This document shows, in pieces, positions 10,690 through 23,551 of a stretch of 64,000 bases of DNA. Source of the DNA: Reticulitermes speratus (lineage: Eukaryota > Arthropoda > Insecta > Blattodea > Rhinotermitidae); contig JAJKFL010000003.1 of the NCBI GenBank assembly GCA_021186555.1, positions 41,994,408-42,058,407 on the forward strand. Direction: 5' to 3'. Under the pieces are notes generated by a model. That model was given only the letters and a program-made list of their open reading frames with translations, was not told where the DNA came from and did no database searches. The translations under genes and the position numbers were made by a program. Within the stretch, counting starts at the first letter, position 1; each line of letters begins with the position of its first letter.

Positions 10690-12500
10690 AGCATCGTTGA
10701 ATAAACTACACATAAATAAATAAAAGTAACAGCCTAATTTCAACATATTCTGAGTACAGAACAACGTAACTCCCTTCTCTCAGCATATCTTCCATTTCCG
10801 AAACGCAGAACGGAGTCTGTCGCTACAAACGCATAAATAATAGCACAGGCAAACCGTGCTCAGAGCACAGCTTAATAAGTACAAGGTCTCCAAACGGACT
10901 TACACATGTAACTAATTTTTCAGTGAAGTTAAGTCTTCACTTTCAAAGCACTTGAGCGACGGAATGGTTGAAATTCAGTGCACAATTTCAAGGAAAAACT
11001 CCAATATTCTTTCACTAAAAACACACATTATTACTTACAGTAATCACATACAGTTAAATTCCATATTCCTTGTAAAAACTGCCTCTCTCTCTCTCTTGCT
11101 TCTGTTATATCAAATACAATATTACTTTAAACGTGTTTTTCCATATATTTCCATAATATTAACAGAATCTCACTCTTACGTGCATCCCGTATGCACAACG
11201 ACATTTGGGCGAAGGCGTTTCTGGGTTCTTACGGGTATCAAATATCTGTTTAGAGAAAGCAGAAAGAAAACACTTTGATCGGTAACACAGAAACGTGAGA
11301 GAATTGTACAGAACAGAACTTCAAAGCACACTGTTATTGCCTTTGAATATAAAAGTTATGTTTTCACGATTTCAAATGGGTAATGTGTCTGTGCACTGTG
11401 CATTCACGGACACATAGTGTGAAGGCTTACAGACTCAAGCCCGAAAAATGTTAATCTTTTTATGACATGTGGTTACATTTTACATCCACGTTCCGCTCTC
11501 TCGCCCTCCCAGTTCTGAAGTAAAGCTGCAATTCAGTAAAACTCAGATTAAATAAAAAATAAATGCATGTGATCTAAAGGAATGTTGGAGAAAAGTGTTG
11601 TAACAAAGTTCGTTGAAAGAGTGAGGGAGAGATAAAAGCATACTTTTAAAATCATTCATACAAAAGAGGGTGGAAATGTGAACTAGATTGAAATATACTT
11701 CCTGTTGCTTTATCGAAACAAAATTTCTTATTTCCAGGACACGTATTGTTAAATAGTCAACAGTACTTATCTATGATGTTACAATTTTAGCAAAGTACTA
11801 AGATCATAATGTGTCTGATACTTCGATTATGATTTATTAAAACATAACGAATATGCACATACTCTGAGAATATTTAGAGGTAGTTAAAAAAAGTATTTAT
11901 TCTTAAGTTTCTATAGGGAGAAATTAAAAACCCATTCGTCAAATTTCTGTTTTATAACGCTAGCAACGGTGAAGACACAACACGCTACAAGCTACTGTCC
12001 ATTGCCATATTTAACCTACGTTTTTGTGCCTTTATCCTACACACAAATCAGCATGCATAAATAAGGATGAAGTTAACTAAGCAGCAGTTTTGAGTCCCTT
12101 AGCCCCGCCTTGCTCAGCGCTAGTAAAGGATATCCACCTGACAAGAATGATGGCCTTGTCACTGAAATGCTTCAACTTTACACGAGGTCGAGAAGAACAA
12201 GGAAAGCAAGTTTAAAATAATGAACCAGCCCACATCATAATCCCCACCGCCTTTAAACAAATAGACCGAGGTACACGCATCGCTACGTTAATGACACGTC
12301 AGGGCTTCTCGAATTTCTTGTTTCACCCCAACCCTTTTCCTACTAACTGCTCTCGTTTTTCTACTACAACCCCTTCATTCATTTTGGTCTATTCCGCGAA
12401 CTATCTTCCTTCAATTCGCTTTCTTTTTACAATGGCACTACTTTGTTGTACAAAGTGCGTTTTTGTTACATTTTCAACACTACCTACAGAGGGAGATAGC
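10690..12500. other. No gene recognised
   Basis: Only chance ORFs, the longest 108 codons (10952-11278), rich in Ile, Ser and Leu from AT-rich DNA. A short TCTC run lies near 11083-11096. Confidence 0.5.
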
Positions 12501-12509
12501 ACCATAATT

Positions 12510-12790
12510 ATAAAGCACAGGCTGAAAGGACGGTATGGGTGTGAAACTTGGTCTCTCAACTCAAAACTGAAGTAAGCTAAAGGATTAAGGAAGATTGCGA
12601 ACAAGGCGCCAAGAAAAATACATTAACCTAAGACCGATGAAGTTACAGGATGACAGACGTTTATAACGAGCAGTTTATTAACTTACAGTCTGCACCAAAT
12701 AGGCCTCGGCTTACAAGAGTCATCGCGCTTAGGATGTTATCTGTGACGTAGACAGCACACACTGGAGGCACGTGCGCAGTGCACAAAATA
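12510..12790 (+). pseudogene. LINE ORF2 C-terminal fragment with stops
   Basis: The plus-strand translation gives LKGRYGCETWSLNSKLK, stop, AKGLRKIANKAPRKIH, stop, PKTDEVTG, and then YNEQFINLQSAPN. These align in order with the common insect LINE tail YGCETWSL..EE.RLRVFENKVLRKIFGPKRDEVTG...LHNEEL.NLYSSPNI. At least four stops show it is dead. It represents the region just after the reverse transcriptase domain and ends before the RRRWED block. Confidence 0.75.
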
Positions 12791-13149
12791 CAGTGGGGCT
12801 TATTAATCTGCCTGTCTTATGTTTTAAACCACTTAACCAAATTCAATGAAATCTGGTATTGGAAATCTAAACTAAAATTGAAAAATCTTCTTACGTTTCG
12901 CTCAATTATAACATGAACTTCACAGGATACATAATTCACATTTTATCACACTGAACGAAAAGAATATCGAAAAGAACTTGTACAAAAGACAAGTGAACAC
13001 GTTTGATTAAGATACAGAAGTAGAAGGAGAAAGTCTTCCTTTGATCGCCATGAACACGTATGACGGAAGTGGAGGTACAGCTCTGTCTACTTTTTATCTC
13101 GGCTTTAAATGGAGGTGTGTGGTCATCTTCACCGTTCTGTCAATTTACC

Positions 13150-13304
13150 TTAGAGGAAAGAGTCCCCAGTAGCCATTGATTGGGCCCCAGAGAAAGTCTG
13201 GACGCTTTAGGGAAGAAAATTTCTTGCCCTGTCCGCAGTTGAACCCATGTTCCTCTGTTGTCCAGAGCCTAACTTGGTCACTACACCGACTCAGCTCTCC
13301 CGGT
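13150..13304 (-). mobile_element. tRNA-derived SINE, family 3
   Basis: On the minus strand the head GAGCTGAGTCGGTGTAGTGA (complement of about 13276-13297) resembles an A box, and CATGGGTTCAACTGCGG (about 13234-13250) is a good B box. The body continues through TTTTCTTCCCTAAAGCG and ends near 13150 in CTACTGGGG. Only one copy was found in the window. Confidence 0.65.
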
Positions 13305-13309
13305 ACCTA

Positions 13310-14185
13310 ATTAGGATACATAGAGTATCACGAATTTTTTTTCATATAATTAGGTATATTCAGTCAACAATTTATTTACAATTACATGTAGTGTGCTAAT
13401 TTTATTATGATTATCCTAATCATTATGAGACAACTTCAATAATTGGCTTTTAAAACCAGTGAAGAACGAAATTTAAAAAAAAAAGATATTTGGAATATAT
13501 TGCGTACTGCAAAGTGGACACGTTAGAAAGTCGAACATTATACACTCTACTTAATAAATTAGGCGTTCTTATAGCTATTTTAAACAATAAGATTTTGTTC
13601 TCTGATTAAGAAGCAGTACGTGAAGAAACCCGATAAAATCAAGACGTACTGATCCCGCAACATATGGAGTGACGCTTGAAATTCACTGCCTTGCGGTCGG
13701 CATAATTAAAATACGAGGAACAAGTGTACGAATTTGCCTTTGTGATTCGGCCGTTCTTTTCGAGATAAATAAAGAGCTCTACTTTAATTAGTTTACCCTC
13801 AGTCAGGTTCTCACTAATGAGTATTCCTGTGACGGGGCAGAGCGCGTTTCTTGTTTCATCAAAAGCTTATTCCAACATTTTTCGCACGTTAACATTTTAA
13901 AATGAACTAAGGTGAAATTGTCAGCTCTGGAAAGAGGCAGAGCATTTTGTTGTTTTATTAAAAATAAAAATGGATGTTGCTTCGTCAAGTTCGCTACTTG
14001 TTAGACAAGAAATCTTGCGTGATATCAAAGAACAAAAGGTCTTTGACGGTGAGTGCTACATATTTGTTACAACTACAGTTTCTTTCAACTAATTAGCAAA
14101 GTATGTGTACACGGCCACTTTATACGAATCAGCCTTCGGTTCTCTGTCGTTTCCTCCGTCAGCCTTCTCGTATCACGCAATCTAA
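13310..14185. other. No recognisable feature
   Basis: AT-rich DNA. Short poly(A) near 13473-13483. No motif-bearing ORF. Confidence 0.5.
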
Positions 14186-14189
14186 AATT

Positions 14190-14330
14190 AAGTATCCTGA
14201 GTTTGGACCAAGTAGGTTCGTGAGTGTAAACAGAGTTTTGGGGGACGTAGAGCCTCCGTCTTCGGCATGGATGCAATTAGTCCAGGTCCGACAATGTGTC
14301 AGTACCCAGAAGACTATCGTCCGTAAAGCA
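14190..14330 (-). repeat. Degenerate copy of the hammerhead-like repeat
   Basis: On the minus strand CCGAAGACGGAGG (complement near 14251-14263) is followed by CTCTACGTCCCCC and AAAAC. Compared with the better copy at 49192-49226, the first core block has one change, helix II is partly broken and the GAAA block is lost. The upstream translation (TIVFWVLTHCRTW) corresponds to the VFWDVTPC phrase that precedes this motif in related repeats, including the one at 43.0 kb. Confidence 0.45.
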
Positions 14331-14339
14331 GCTACTGTG

Positions 14340-17300
14340 AAAGTCTGAACACATGTCAACCGAGTGACTAAATTATTGTTGACTTTTATGGATATATTAT
14401 TTCAGTGTGTCGTGAGACATACGAAACCAATTACCTGTGTTGTCTTGAAAACTGTATAATATATCTTACGTTAAATTACATAACATAAATAAGATACAAA
14501 CTGTTAAATAATTTCCCATTAACAAAGGAACGTTGAATGCAACACTACAAAGTTTCAGAATTTTGTACGTTAGTTGCAACTTAAGGAAAATAATGCAGAA
14601 CTCGTCACAAAAAAAGACGGGACTGAATTTAAATATGTATATACTGTACCCTATATTAACGAATGGTTTTCGTTATAAACACCAGCAACGGTATCTTCTT
14701 TTAGTATCATTCCCTAAAGACAAATAAACGTGTTGAATCTGAAACCTGAAGGAAGCGCGCGTAGATGGAAGGACAGCATTAAGATGAATTTTAAAATATA
14801 AATAGAATCGTGAAGTTGCGTTTTGGATGACGTTCGTTCACTGTAGCAATGAGTAGAAAGATCTCGTCAACGTTGTAATTGCTATTAGAGTTGCACGAAA
14901 GCCAGGAAATCTCCTTGAAGAGCTGAGAGATTATCAGATTCGGCAATAGGACGTATTAGCTAGAAGTACAGGACTTTTATTTTCCCGCAGGCTGAAAACA
15001 TGGTATATGACCATACCTGTCTTATGAGGGTATTAAACTGAACAAATATTAAATTACATAAATAATGTATTCTGACACGAATCTTTTCATGTTAATTACT
15101 TGTCAGTGTGAGTGAATCAAGGTGTATCTTTCCTAATGCACGTGTTTTCACGTGTCTGTATGTAAACATGAATGTATCTATACGTGTTTACTTGCACACG
15201 TGCATATGCATTGGTATGAAAAAATATGTTTCAATAATTGACTCCTCTATTACACGGTATATGCTGAAGTGCTTCACAAGTATGGCAAAGCATTTTCCCT
15301 TAGCAATGCATAAAGGATTGGAAAGTTACCAAGTATTTACCTTCTGAAAAGAACAAAGTAAATGTAATTTAACGTACCGTACACATTCTTCAGCTCTGTA
15401 TCAAGTCGTTATGCCAAGAAGAGGGTTATACGTAATGTGCATGACTGAAGAATGTTTGGTTGTTAAAGTATTATCATCGTTAACACAGTTTAAAGCACGT
15501 GAAATACAAACTAGTTATTTGACTGTTATTTATTCACTGGTTTCCTCCGCACGTACAAACGTATGAAGTGATACCTGAGAGTAGCCGAGTTACTTAAAAG
15601 CTGCAGCTATTCCTGTCTTGCCTATGCAAGTTGTAGTTTTCATTTATTAGAGTAAAACTACTCTGGGGCACCAAAGTCCTCTATTTACATTAAATGTATC
15701 TGCAGAAAAGCTCCCTATGTGCAGGCCGTCTCCTCTGTCCCCAACACAAGGCCGCGTCATGCTGGGGTGGTAGAAAACTGGACAACGCTAAGAATATAGT
15801 AAAAACACGTAATTTTATTCTTCTAGTAAGACACAATTTACTTTAAAAACCCTGAAAAAAAAATAGGGCTTCGCTATTCAATTAAGAAAGTAGGCATTTA
15901 TATACTTATGTAGGGATATAATAATTATTTTCTAATATCCCACGAGACATAGAGAAAGAATATGGCTTTGCAGTTACCTTACAAGGAACATGAGTTGCAA
16001 GCAAATATGTCCTATACAAGGTTTTGAACAGTGTGGCAATAGAAAGTAGCATTACGATATAAACGCGCGAATACAAGACATAAATCTCAAAAATAAATTG
16101 CTGATAAATGATGTATGTCAGTAATTAACTGAAGCAGAAGTCTTATTGATAAACTGAAAGCCACTGGGCTAGTGAATTAAGGCGTGCATTTCTTTCATCA
16201 GAAAAAAGGCGATTCATACTGTCAAGACTTGTGTGCATTTCACGACACACCTTGATAGCAAATCTTTAGATCTCTCTTGAAATTGCATGTCTTTAGTCCA
16301 AGGATTTTGTATTATTTTCTACACATTATACGCAAATACAAAAGACGACAATCCCTAGCCAATACCTTTGCCTGGCTCTCATTCATTACTGTTCATTTGT
16401 ACAGAATAAATGCGTTTCGTTTAGGATGCTTCTGTCTCGATCTGCATCAGTTATAAAACCTCGATGTCCAGATATAGAATACCATCACAGCCCTGCAGGA
16501 ACTGAGTGAAGCTATTCGAAATGTGAGCCTTTCTTAACACAAAGTAAGAGTAACAATCAGCAGACTTCAAGTTCCGATTTGTTTTCCATCTCTGCCACAT
16601 TACCAAGCCAATAATAATAAAAGACACAAAGTATACTCCATTTTTACTAATGCCTCTGAAGTTTACACCCACATGACATCGAAGGGAGATTACTTGGAGA
16701 TGCGAGCGAGGTGTGATATTATTAGGCCAGTAATGTGATATCACTAATTAACATCAGATGAAGCAATTAAATAAGGCCCAATTGTTGAAGGAGCTCTGCA
16801 GGTTATCTGTTACCTGCCTACATGCTGTATTGCAAAATGTGCTCTGACCTAATCTGACATGACTTCTGTGACTGCCGATTGACTCCAACTGGGCACTTAT
16901 TACAAGACTTGTCCAGCTAACAGCGAGACACAGTTAAATGTGTATCTGCTACAATTACGATCAAAGAAGGCAGCAGAGTTTCAGTTCATGGATCTAAACT
17001 GACGCCCAGTCTCAGTTTACAACACTCCTTTTACCATTTTCATACATTCATCCCCTCTCTCTCTCACACACTCCCCCCACAACTATCCTTCAACTCTTGT
17101 CTCATGCCGCCCCCTTTCATCGTTCACTAGCCTTTGTTTCGGAACCCCCAACATCAGAGATGATTGAAAGGTGGGTGAATAAAAGGGGCAGGATTTTAGG
17201 GGTGAGGACGGACTTCAGACCCCACTTTATCCCACAGACCATTCTTCTGTAGTAATCATGTCCAATTACCAGGACGGATGCTGCCGAAGGGAGAGACGGT

Positions 17301-18880
17301 GAGATGAAACTCACTTGCCGGTGAGAGATTGTTCCTGCAAGGTAGTTATATTGTTATGGTTGATGAACGGTGAAATGGGAGGGGTGAGAACAGAGAAGAG
17401 CATTGCTAGGGTTGCGTTTTTCTGAGGGGAGACGAGTGAAAGAGGTAACTGGAACACTTTAAAAATAAGAGATTTCATACTCAAAGTAAGGGTACTCATA
17501 CGCAGTGTTGCCCTTTATTACCTTCATGAAGCACTCGTATATCGCTTTACACTACGTAGCTTATTTGATATAGGCTTATTTGCTTTAGCTGAAAGCGGCT
17601 GCAAGTCAAGCAATGGAATAAGCAGTTGCTAAATAGGAAGACTGTTAAGTGAGCTGAACACACGAAGATGGTCTAGGTTTCACATGCCAAAAACTTTTTT
17701 TTTAATTCGGGTGCCGAAAAAAAATTTTTACTGACGAATTTCTATGAACCCTGATACATCAACTTAGTAAAACTATAAATAACATTTCATTCAATTCACA
17801 CTGCTACCATCTTAAGTCGGACCTAACTTTTCTGCGCTGTTGGGTTTATCTTTATAATCTTACACAAGCACATACAAGGGTATTTCGCTTACACATTCTA
17901 AATTAAGGACAGCTAGAAAGACAGACAGACAAATTAGAAAGGGCGGACAGACAAGTTAGAGACAAAGACAGGCGAATGAATGAACATTACTGTTGTAATA
18001 TGCATCAATGACAGGAATATTGATCTTGACACACGAAGGTAAGACTATAATACAGGTTTCAGAACTTATGAACTTGGTTATTGATTTGAGTGCTGAAGCG
18101 GCGAACGCGATTAATTAAGAAAGAATTAAGCATTTGTGACTTAAAACCCGTTTGCGAAGATAATAGCATATCTTCATACCTTCACTTTGAAAATTGCCTG
18201 AACTATGTACAGAAGACGGTTCCTACTTCACAAAGCATAAACTCCGTCTCCATTTCAAAAACCAGTCAGTTAATGTCATTTAGGAAAACAATGTGCGTTG
18301 ACTGAGAGAACAAAAACATAACAACAACACACTAGGGAAAAATTCACAGTTTGTTTGCAGCGAGTGTTACCTCTAGTTACCACTGGGCTTTAAATTATTG
18401 ATATATTATTATGAAATGGAAAAATATTTATAAATGGAAACGAAATGTAGAAGAAGGAGAAGGTAATACTGGGACAGCGATTTAAACGTTTGATGTGGTC
18501 TTGTGTGAACGGGTCCGATCAGACAGGCTAAATGCCGTGCATGTTGGCCGTCAGACACTGTTCACAGCCCATCGTATTTAATGTCTACACCAAACTTAAC
18601 TCCTAAGTACATTACGGGATTATCCACTGCAGCTATGTGATTGGTTTAATTTGTTGTATCTCTGATCTCTATTACATGATCAGATATTTCTGAAGTATTA
18701 TCTTACTTTAACAGGTGGAAGCAAGATAGAAAAGTATCAATACAACATTCCTCTCATCCGTGAACTTCAGCTTGTAACATTTTTCACTTGTGTACAAGGT
18801 CGAGTGTTGTGAGTTGTCTCCAATAAATTACTTATTTCTTACTGAAAAAGTCCTCGAAGATTGGACCAGAATTTTATTGA
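14340..18880. other. 4.5 kb with no recognised gene or element
   Basis: No ORF carries a domain signature. Small items seen: a pyrimidine-rich stretch with a CTCTCT run at 17050-17066, and a purine-rich patch of GACAGACAG-like direct repeats at 17905-17975. Confidence 0.5.
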
Positions 18881-19236
18881 CACAATGTTGGTACCGTCAG
18901 CTCACAAGACTTTCGCTGAAAAGATATTAATGTCGTCAATTCACAGGACATTCATCGAAACAATGTTAGTACCAGCTGTCCACACGCCTTTCTGAAACAA
19001 TTTCGGTATCATCTGCAACAAGCCTTTCTGCAACAGGGTCGTTATTTTAAATGTGCATGCCTTTCGCTGACAGAATGCCAGCATCATTAAGTCACAATCC
19101 TTTCGCTCTAAAAATGAGAGTATTATCTGCCGACAAGCCTTTCTGAAAAAATGTCTGTACAGTCAAGTTACAAGGGGTTCGCTGAAAACAATATGGACAT
19201 CACAAATTTACAAATATTTCGCTGAAACAATGTCAG
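18881..19236. repeat. Decayed tandem array, about nine ~40-bp units
   Basis: By eye the unit approximates TGTTAGTACCATCAGCTCAC followed by AAGCCTTTCGCTGAAACAA. The recurring anchor CTTTCGCTGA or CTTTCTGAAA appears every 37-44 bases from 18881 to 19236, nine times. Units differ from each other at many positions and vary in length. There is no conserved spacer or coding frame. This looks like an old satellite that is no longer homogenised. Confidence 0.8.
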
Positions 19237-19239
19237 ACT

Positions 19240-19766
19240 CATATGTTCTCATTACGCAGTAAGTCTTCAAAATTTGGCCTGCAATAGACCTTTTCATATC
19301 TTTCACTTACCACACTATCAGATTACTTTTCATCCTTCTTTCCTCTGCACGTTCTTTATTTAAAGTTTAGTTCACACCAGCTTACATTATATAGCGTATA
19401 AAGAGATGAGAGTGGATGATGAATTCCGAAGGATATGAATGAAATCGGCCGTAATACTATACATTCTCTGTTTCATTGAGGGACTAGGGACAAGCACGGA
19501 AAGTCAGAGAAAATAGCCATCCCCCCTAGAACAGAAAACGGACAATCCAGAATATGAAACATAAGTGACCACTGAATCCAGTACGAATAAGTACAGGCAT
19601 TAAACGTATCGACACACGTTTTGACACCTACACATAGGATAGTTTTTGTGACGTTAAATTTGAAAACCAATAAAACACACATAAACACAATAAAATGATT
19701 TAGTTATATAAACCATCAAAACATGAAAGGGTGCTGAATTTCGTAAGCATCCTTACTCCTTATTCG
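19240..19766. other. No recognisable feature
   Basis: No motif or repeat seen on either strand. The 71-codon minus ORF at 19473-19688 is unremarkable. Confidence 0.45.
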
Positions 19767-19768
19767 TA

Positions 19769-21001
19769 CGTGGGACGTTCAAATTTAAACAAGAATTCAT
19801 TTATAAAAGCTTTATTCACAACAAAATGGAAACGTCTTACACACTACTTTTCAATGTAGTCCCTGTTGACTGTCATACACTTGTGTCATAGTTCTGGAAG
19901 CTTCTTAATTCCAGTATTTTATAATATTTTCATCTTCTCTTGCCTCCTCAAACCCCCTTCATTGGTCCAAACAAAAGATAATCAGATGGAGCTAAGTCTG
20001 GACTGTACGGTGGATGAGGCAGGACATCCCACTTCAGTTGCAGTGGATTTGCCATCATTAAAGCCACGGTGTGAGGACGAGCGTTGTCTTGAAAGAAGAA
20101 AACTGAATCCTGCCTTTTTCTTCGCTTTGAGCGAATTCCCGGCTTCACTTTTTCATTCAGGAGAGTTTAATAGTACTGCGCATTGATGGTCTTTTGACCA
20201 GTGAGAAAGTCCAGGTGAATGATACCCTTTGAATCCCAGAGCACAGTAGCCATGATCTTCCCCGCTGAAAAAATTGCTTTCGCTTTTTTGGGGGTGGAGA
20301 ATGGGCGTGTTTGCACTGCTTGCTTGCTCTTTTTGATTCAGGAGTGAAGTAGTGGACCCAGGTCTCATCACAGGTCACAATTGAGTCAAAAAATTCGGCT
20401 CCTTCTCTCTCGTATCATTGCAAAAGTTGAGTAACGGCCACTAAACGTCTTCCCTGTGCTCCGGTGACAGGAGCCGTGGGGCCCACCTTGCGCTCACTTT
20501 ACTGACTTTCAACTCGTTGTGCAGAATTTCTTCAACACTCCCTACACTAATTCCCACTTCCTGTAACGGTCCACGAAAAGTAATGCGACGATTAGCCCGA
20601 ATAAGTTCACCAATTTTTAAAACGTTTTCTGGATTGACAGAAGTTCTTGGTCGCCGAACGTGAGGTTCATTTTCAACATGGTCTCGTCCTTGTCGAAATG
20701 ATTTCGCCCAACTGAACACCCTTGGCTGTGACAAACATTCACGCCCAAACTGTGCTTGAAGCCTGGTAAAGATTTCAGAAGGAATGACACCTTCCTTCGT
20801 GAGAAATTTGATAATTATACACTGCTGGGTACTTCTTGCTCTGCCATCTTGATTGCACCTGATGGTTGAGGCGGAGAGGGGTCCGACTAGTGTGGGTTGC
20901 AAGTTTAAACATGTCATAACTTGTCAGCGCAAGCACGTTCATACAAGTTGATTTGTGCTCGAAAGGGAACTAAATTCTCGTTTAAATTTGAACGGCCTGC
21001 T
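19769..21001 (-). mobile_element. Second mariner element, dead, ends identifiable
   Basis: The left terminus at 19769 reads CGTGGGACGTTCAAATTTAA. The right terminus ending at 21001 reads, on the complement, AGCAGGCCGTTCAAATTTAA, and the similarity continues to about 30 bases. Both ends abut TA (19767-19768 and 21002-21003). At 1233 bp it is near the usual mariner length. It is a different lineage from the element at 8957-10268: the termini and transposase differ throughout. Confidence 0.88.
19948..20917 (-). pseudogene. Mariner transposase pseudogene, frameshifts and stops
   Basis: The N-terminal part, about 158 codons (20917 down to 20441), contains the helix-turn-helix region (KFLTKEGV.PSEIFTRLQAQF) and ends near the WAPRLLSPEHRED block, the WVPHEL-like region. 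After a frameshift close to 20445 and an in-frame stop, VTCDETWVHYFTPESK carries the first catalytic Asp. A further shift leads to MATVLWDSKGIIHLDFL and, at 20148-19948, FFQDNARPHT and SPDLAPSDYLLF with the second and third Asp, 34 residues between them (DD34D). All catalytic residues survive, yet the reading frame is broken at several places, so it cannot encode a working enzyme. The original length would have been near 340 residues. Confidence 0.88.
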
Positions 21002-21003
21002 TA

Positions 21004-22470
21004 TTGAGGAATAAGTGTGACAGGAAATTGGTATTGAAGTGAACACAAACCATGATTATCCTCCAAGTTTTCAGCCGCTCATTTTAAGGGGTCCCAGCTT
21101 TATTAACTTCAAAGATCTTTAATCCTGGTAAATCAAAACGCCGGTCATTTTTGGTCTTCTTCGATGAAACTCTTCACTGAACACCGAAAATAAAACGGTT
21201 CAGAATAAACATAACCTATAGAACAAACACTGAAAGGTGCATTCTAATTACAATAATAGTATTTTAGCTAGGAGAAGCTTATGTGACCGCAGTCGGAATG
21301 TGAGACGAGTTGTCATGTTGCTTGCGCTGAAATACTGTAATTACCTAATTACTAGCAAGTCACTGACTACTGACTCTCCGGCCAAATGATGTGAAGCTTT
21401 AACAGGCTAATTACAATTCAATGAAGAGGAAGATCAAGAACGTTGGTTTTGCATTTGGAATACCAGCCGTAATTACACGTTTAGAGCTGAGTTTAAGTTG
21501 GCTATACGTGGCTATGATTATCTACTAATGGTTCACACGGTTATTCTGATGTCTGCCAGACTTTATGAATTTATTAATAGGGTAATTATGACAGAGAAAG
21601 TAACAATCAAATTCAGAAACTTGTAGAGTCGTGGCAGTATCAAAGAACGGTAAACACGTACCAGACTAAGAAGTCCTTAATTAAAATTTCACAGTAACTT
21701 CGTCGTGAAGATGAAATAACTGCTTTAGATGCATTCCCAAAATTTCGAAAAGCGACTATGAGCTGCATCATGTCTGTCTGTCCGTCCATCCGTCCGTCCG
21801 TCAAAATGGAACAATCCGGCTCCCGCTTGGGGGGGGGGGGCATTTTCGTGAAATTTTATGTTGGGCGTAACTAAAATCTCTCGAGAAAATTCAAGTTTGG
21901 CTAAAATCAGACAAAAATATCAGGCACATTACGTGAAGACCCATTTATGACTACCTGTGTTAATAGCGCCGCCATTGTTGCTGTCGATATTAATCGATAA
22001 TAATCTGCCTTATTTTTCATGCGATTTACATGTAACATATTTAAGAAAAATAGAAACATGCGATCAGAATATTCAGAAATTATTTATTACATCTAGGAAT
22101 ATGAAATTTCGTAAGTAAATAGATAATACGTATCTAAAATTTATGTATGAAATATTGTTTTCAATTCAGCAAATACAAAATATTTCACCTGGCCGAAATT
22201 TTGAGGTTAGGTATGGCACATAAATTAAACCTATACAGCATCAACGTAGACATTAGTAATAACTTCAGCAAAGAAATATAACAACATGTCATATCAGCAA
22301 AAATATTTTTAATATTTACATAATTGTGAACAATAACAGACGGAGTGGCCACAGTATTTTAAACGGTGCGGTTCCAGGAAGTAAAGATTCGAACGCGCCT
22401 CAGTGTGACGTACGTACATCTGGTATCTTCTTTTTAGGGAAATATATTACAAAAACTGCTTTACCTCTGG
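21004..22470. other. No gene recognised; one simple repeat
   Basis: A (TCCG/TCTG)n tract occupies 21771-21802 and a run of G lies at 21828-21840. The 62-67 codon ORFs across them are by-products. The rest is AT-rich and featureless to me. Confidence 0.55.
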
Positions 22471-22479
22471 AGAAAGAGC

Positions 22480-22645
22480 CCCCTAAATACTTTCGACAGG
22501 AGGCTGGGTGGGCCGAAGTTCCGCCTTTGGCATGGAACCGAAGAGAAAAACCTCACAACCCGCCAAGAATCGCAACCCGATTTTTAGGTCGTCCTTTCCA
22601 TACCTCAGCTCAGTCCGTACACCCTCTAAGCTACCCACAGTATTG
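22480..22645 (-). mobile_element. tRNA-derived SINE, family 5
   Basis: On the minus strand a head GTAGCTTAGAGGGTGTACGG (complement of about 22615-22634) has good A-box character, and a B-box-like CGGGTTGCGATTCTTGG follows (about 22564-22580), with one inserted base relative to GGTTCGATTCC. The body runs into TTTTTCTCTTCGGTTCCA and CTTCGGCCCACCCAGCC. Related, more decayed copies are at 32490-32606 and 50355-50460. The plus-strand ORF at 22326-22688 merely reads across the element. Confidence 0.7.
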
Positions 22646-22769
22646 CCAGCCGCTCAGTAGCACGACGTGTTCTCCGTCCTGTTACTAGGCAACCTTAATC
22701 GGCTTATGTTGCGCAAAGAGCGATATATTTCCAACTCTGTTCCTTTGATTGACATACGGTGGTTGGGCG

Positions 22770-22960
22770 AGAAATTCCCAGCGTTTCGAAGGATCCTAAT
22801 GCTTGCATCTGCAGGTGCAAGCAGTTCTTCATCTAAGCGACTCCGAAGATGAAAGCACCACGATCTTTCGAAACGTCGGGTACTACTCCCCCAAAGAAAG
22901 TGCCACAACACAAAATACACAGGTGTGAGAATCTCAGGTTTCGCACTTGGAAATATAATT
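22770..22960 (+). ncRNA. Hammerhead-like motif in interspersed repeat
   Basis: CCGAAGA (22843-22849, one change from CTGAAGA) is followed by one extra T. A hairpin with a perfect 5-bp stem comes next (GAAAG 22851-22855, CTTTC 22865-22869, 9-base loop), then GAAA at 22870-22873 and CGTC ending at 22877. The palindrome ACGT forms a minimal stem III and leaves GUC as the cleavage triplet. Helix I does not pair well. An antisense-looking GAAACGCTGG lies upstream (complement near 22778-22787). Sequence after the motif (GGGTACTAC...) parallels the copies at 60.0 and 63.1 kb. Confidence 0.5.
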
Positions 22961-23551
22961 GTACGCTGTATATTTACAGATATTCCTCCCATCCAAGGTG
23001 CCACATTTGTGTTACCATTAGCGGCTTTCCAAACTGATCTGATCACTATTCTGCTTTCATTTCGACAGTGCTGCACGGGACAATCAAGAACCCTCACATT
23101 TTACAGCTTGGTAACTCAGTATTCGAGATCACAGGTATACCGCTCCTTCTGTGCATAATAAAGTTGGTTGGATTTTGTGGGAACTCCCTTGCACATTATA
23201 TAAAACTCCTTACAAATCCGTCTACAGACACAAATATATCCCCAATTTTTCGTCTTTCAAAGGGTACACTATATAGTACAGTAGTAGAGTCTCTTTATTG
23301 TACAGAACAGGAAAAAAAAACCGAAGACGGAAGAAATAGGAGAAGCGGAGGGATGAAAGCGGATTGGCGAGGACATGTACAGCTTTGAGAGTCACAATGC
23401 TTTGTCTGAAAATGGGAGTAGGTCGTTAAGACCATGCTGCAGCCACTCACTATCTCCATCTCCATTCCTTCCTCCGCTGTACAACAGCTACACTTTGCAC
23501 CGTCAGATCTAGGTCTGCTCTAAAGTAATGATAAAGGTTTACACTGCAGAC

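Noticed and set aside
22326-22688. 120-codon ORF as a gene
   Set aside because: Most of it reads across the antisense of a tRNA-derived SINE.
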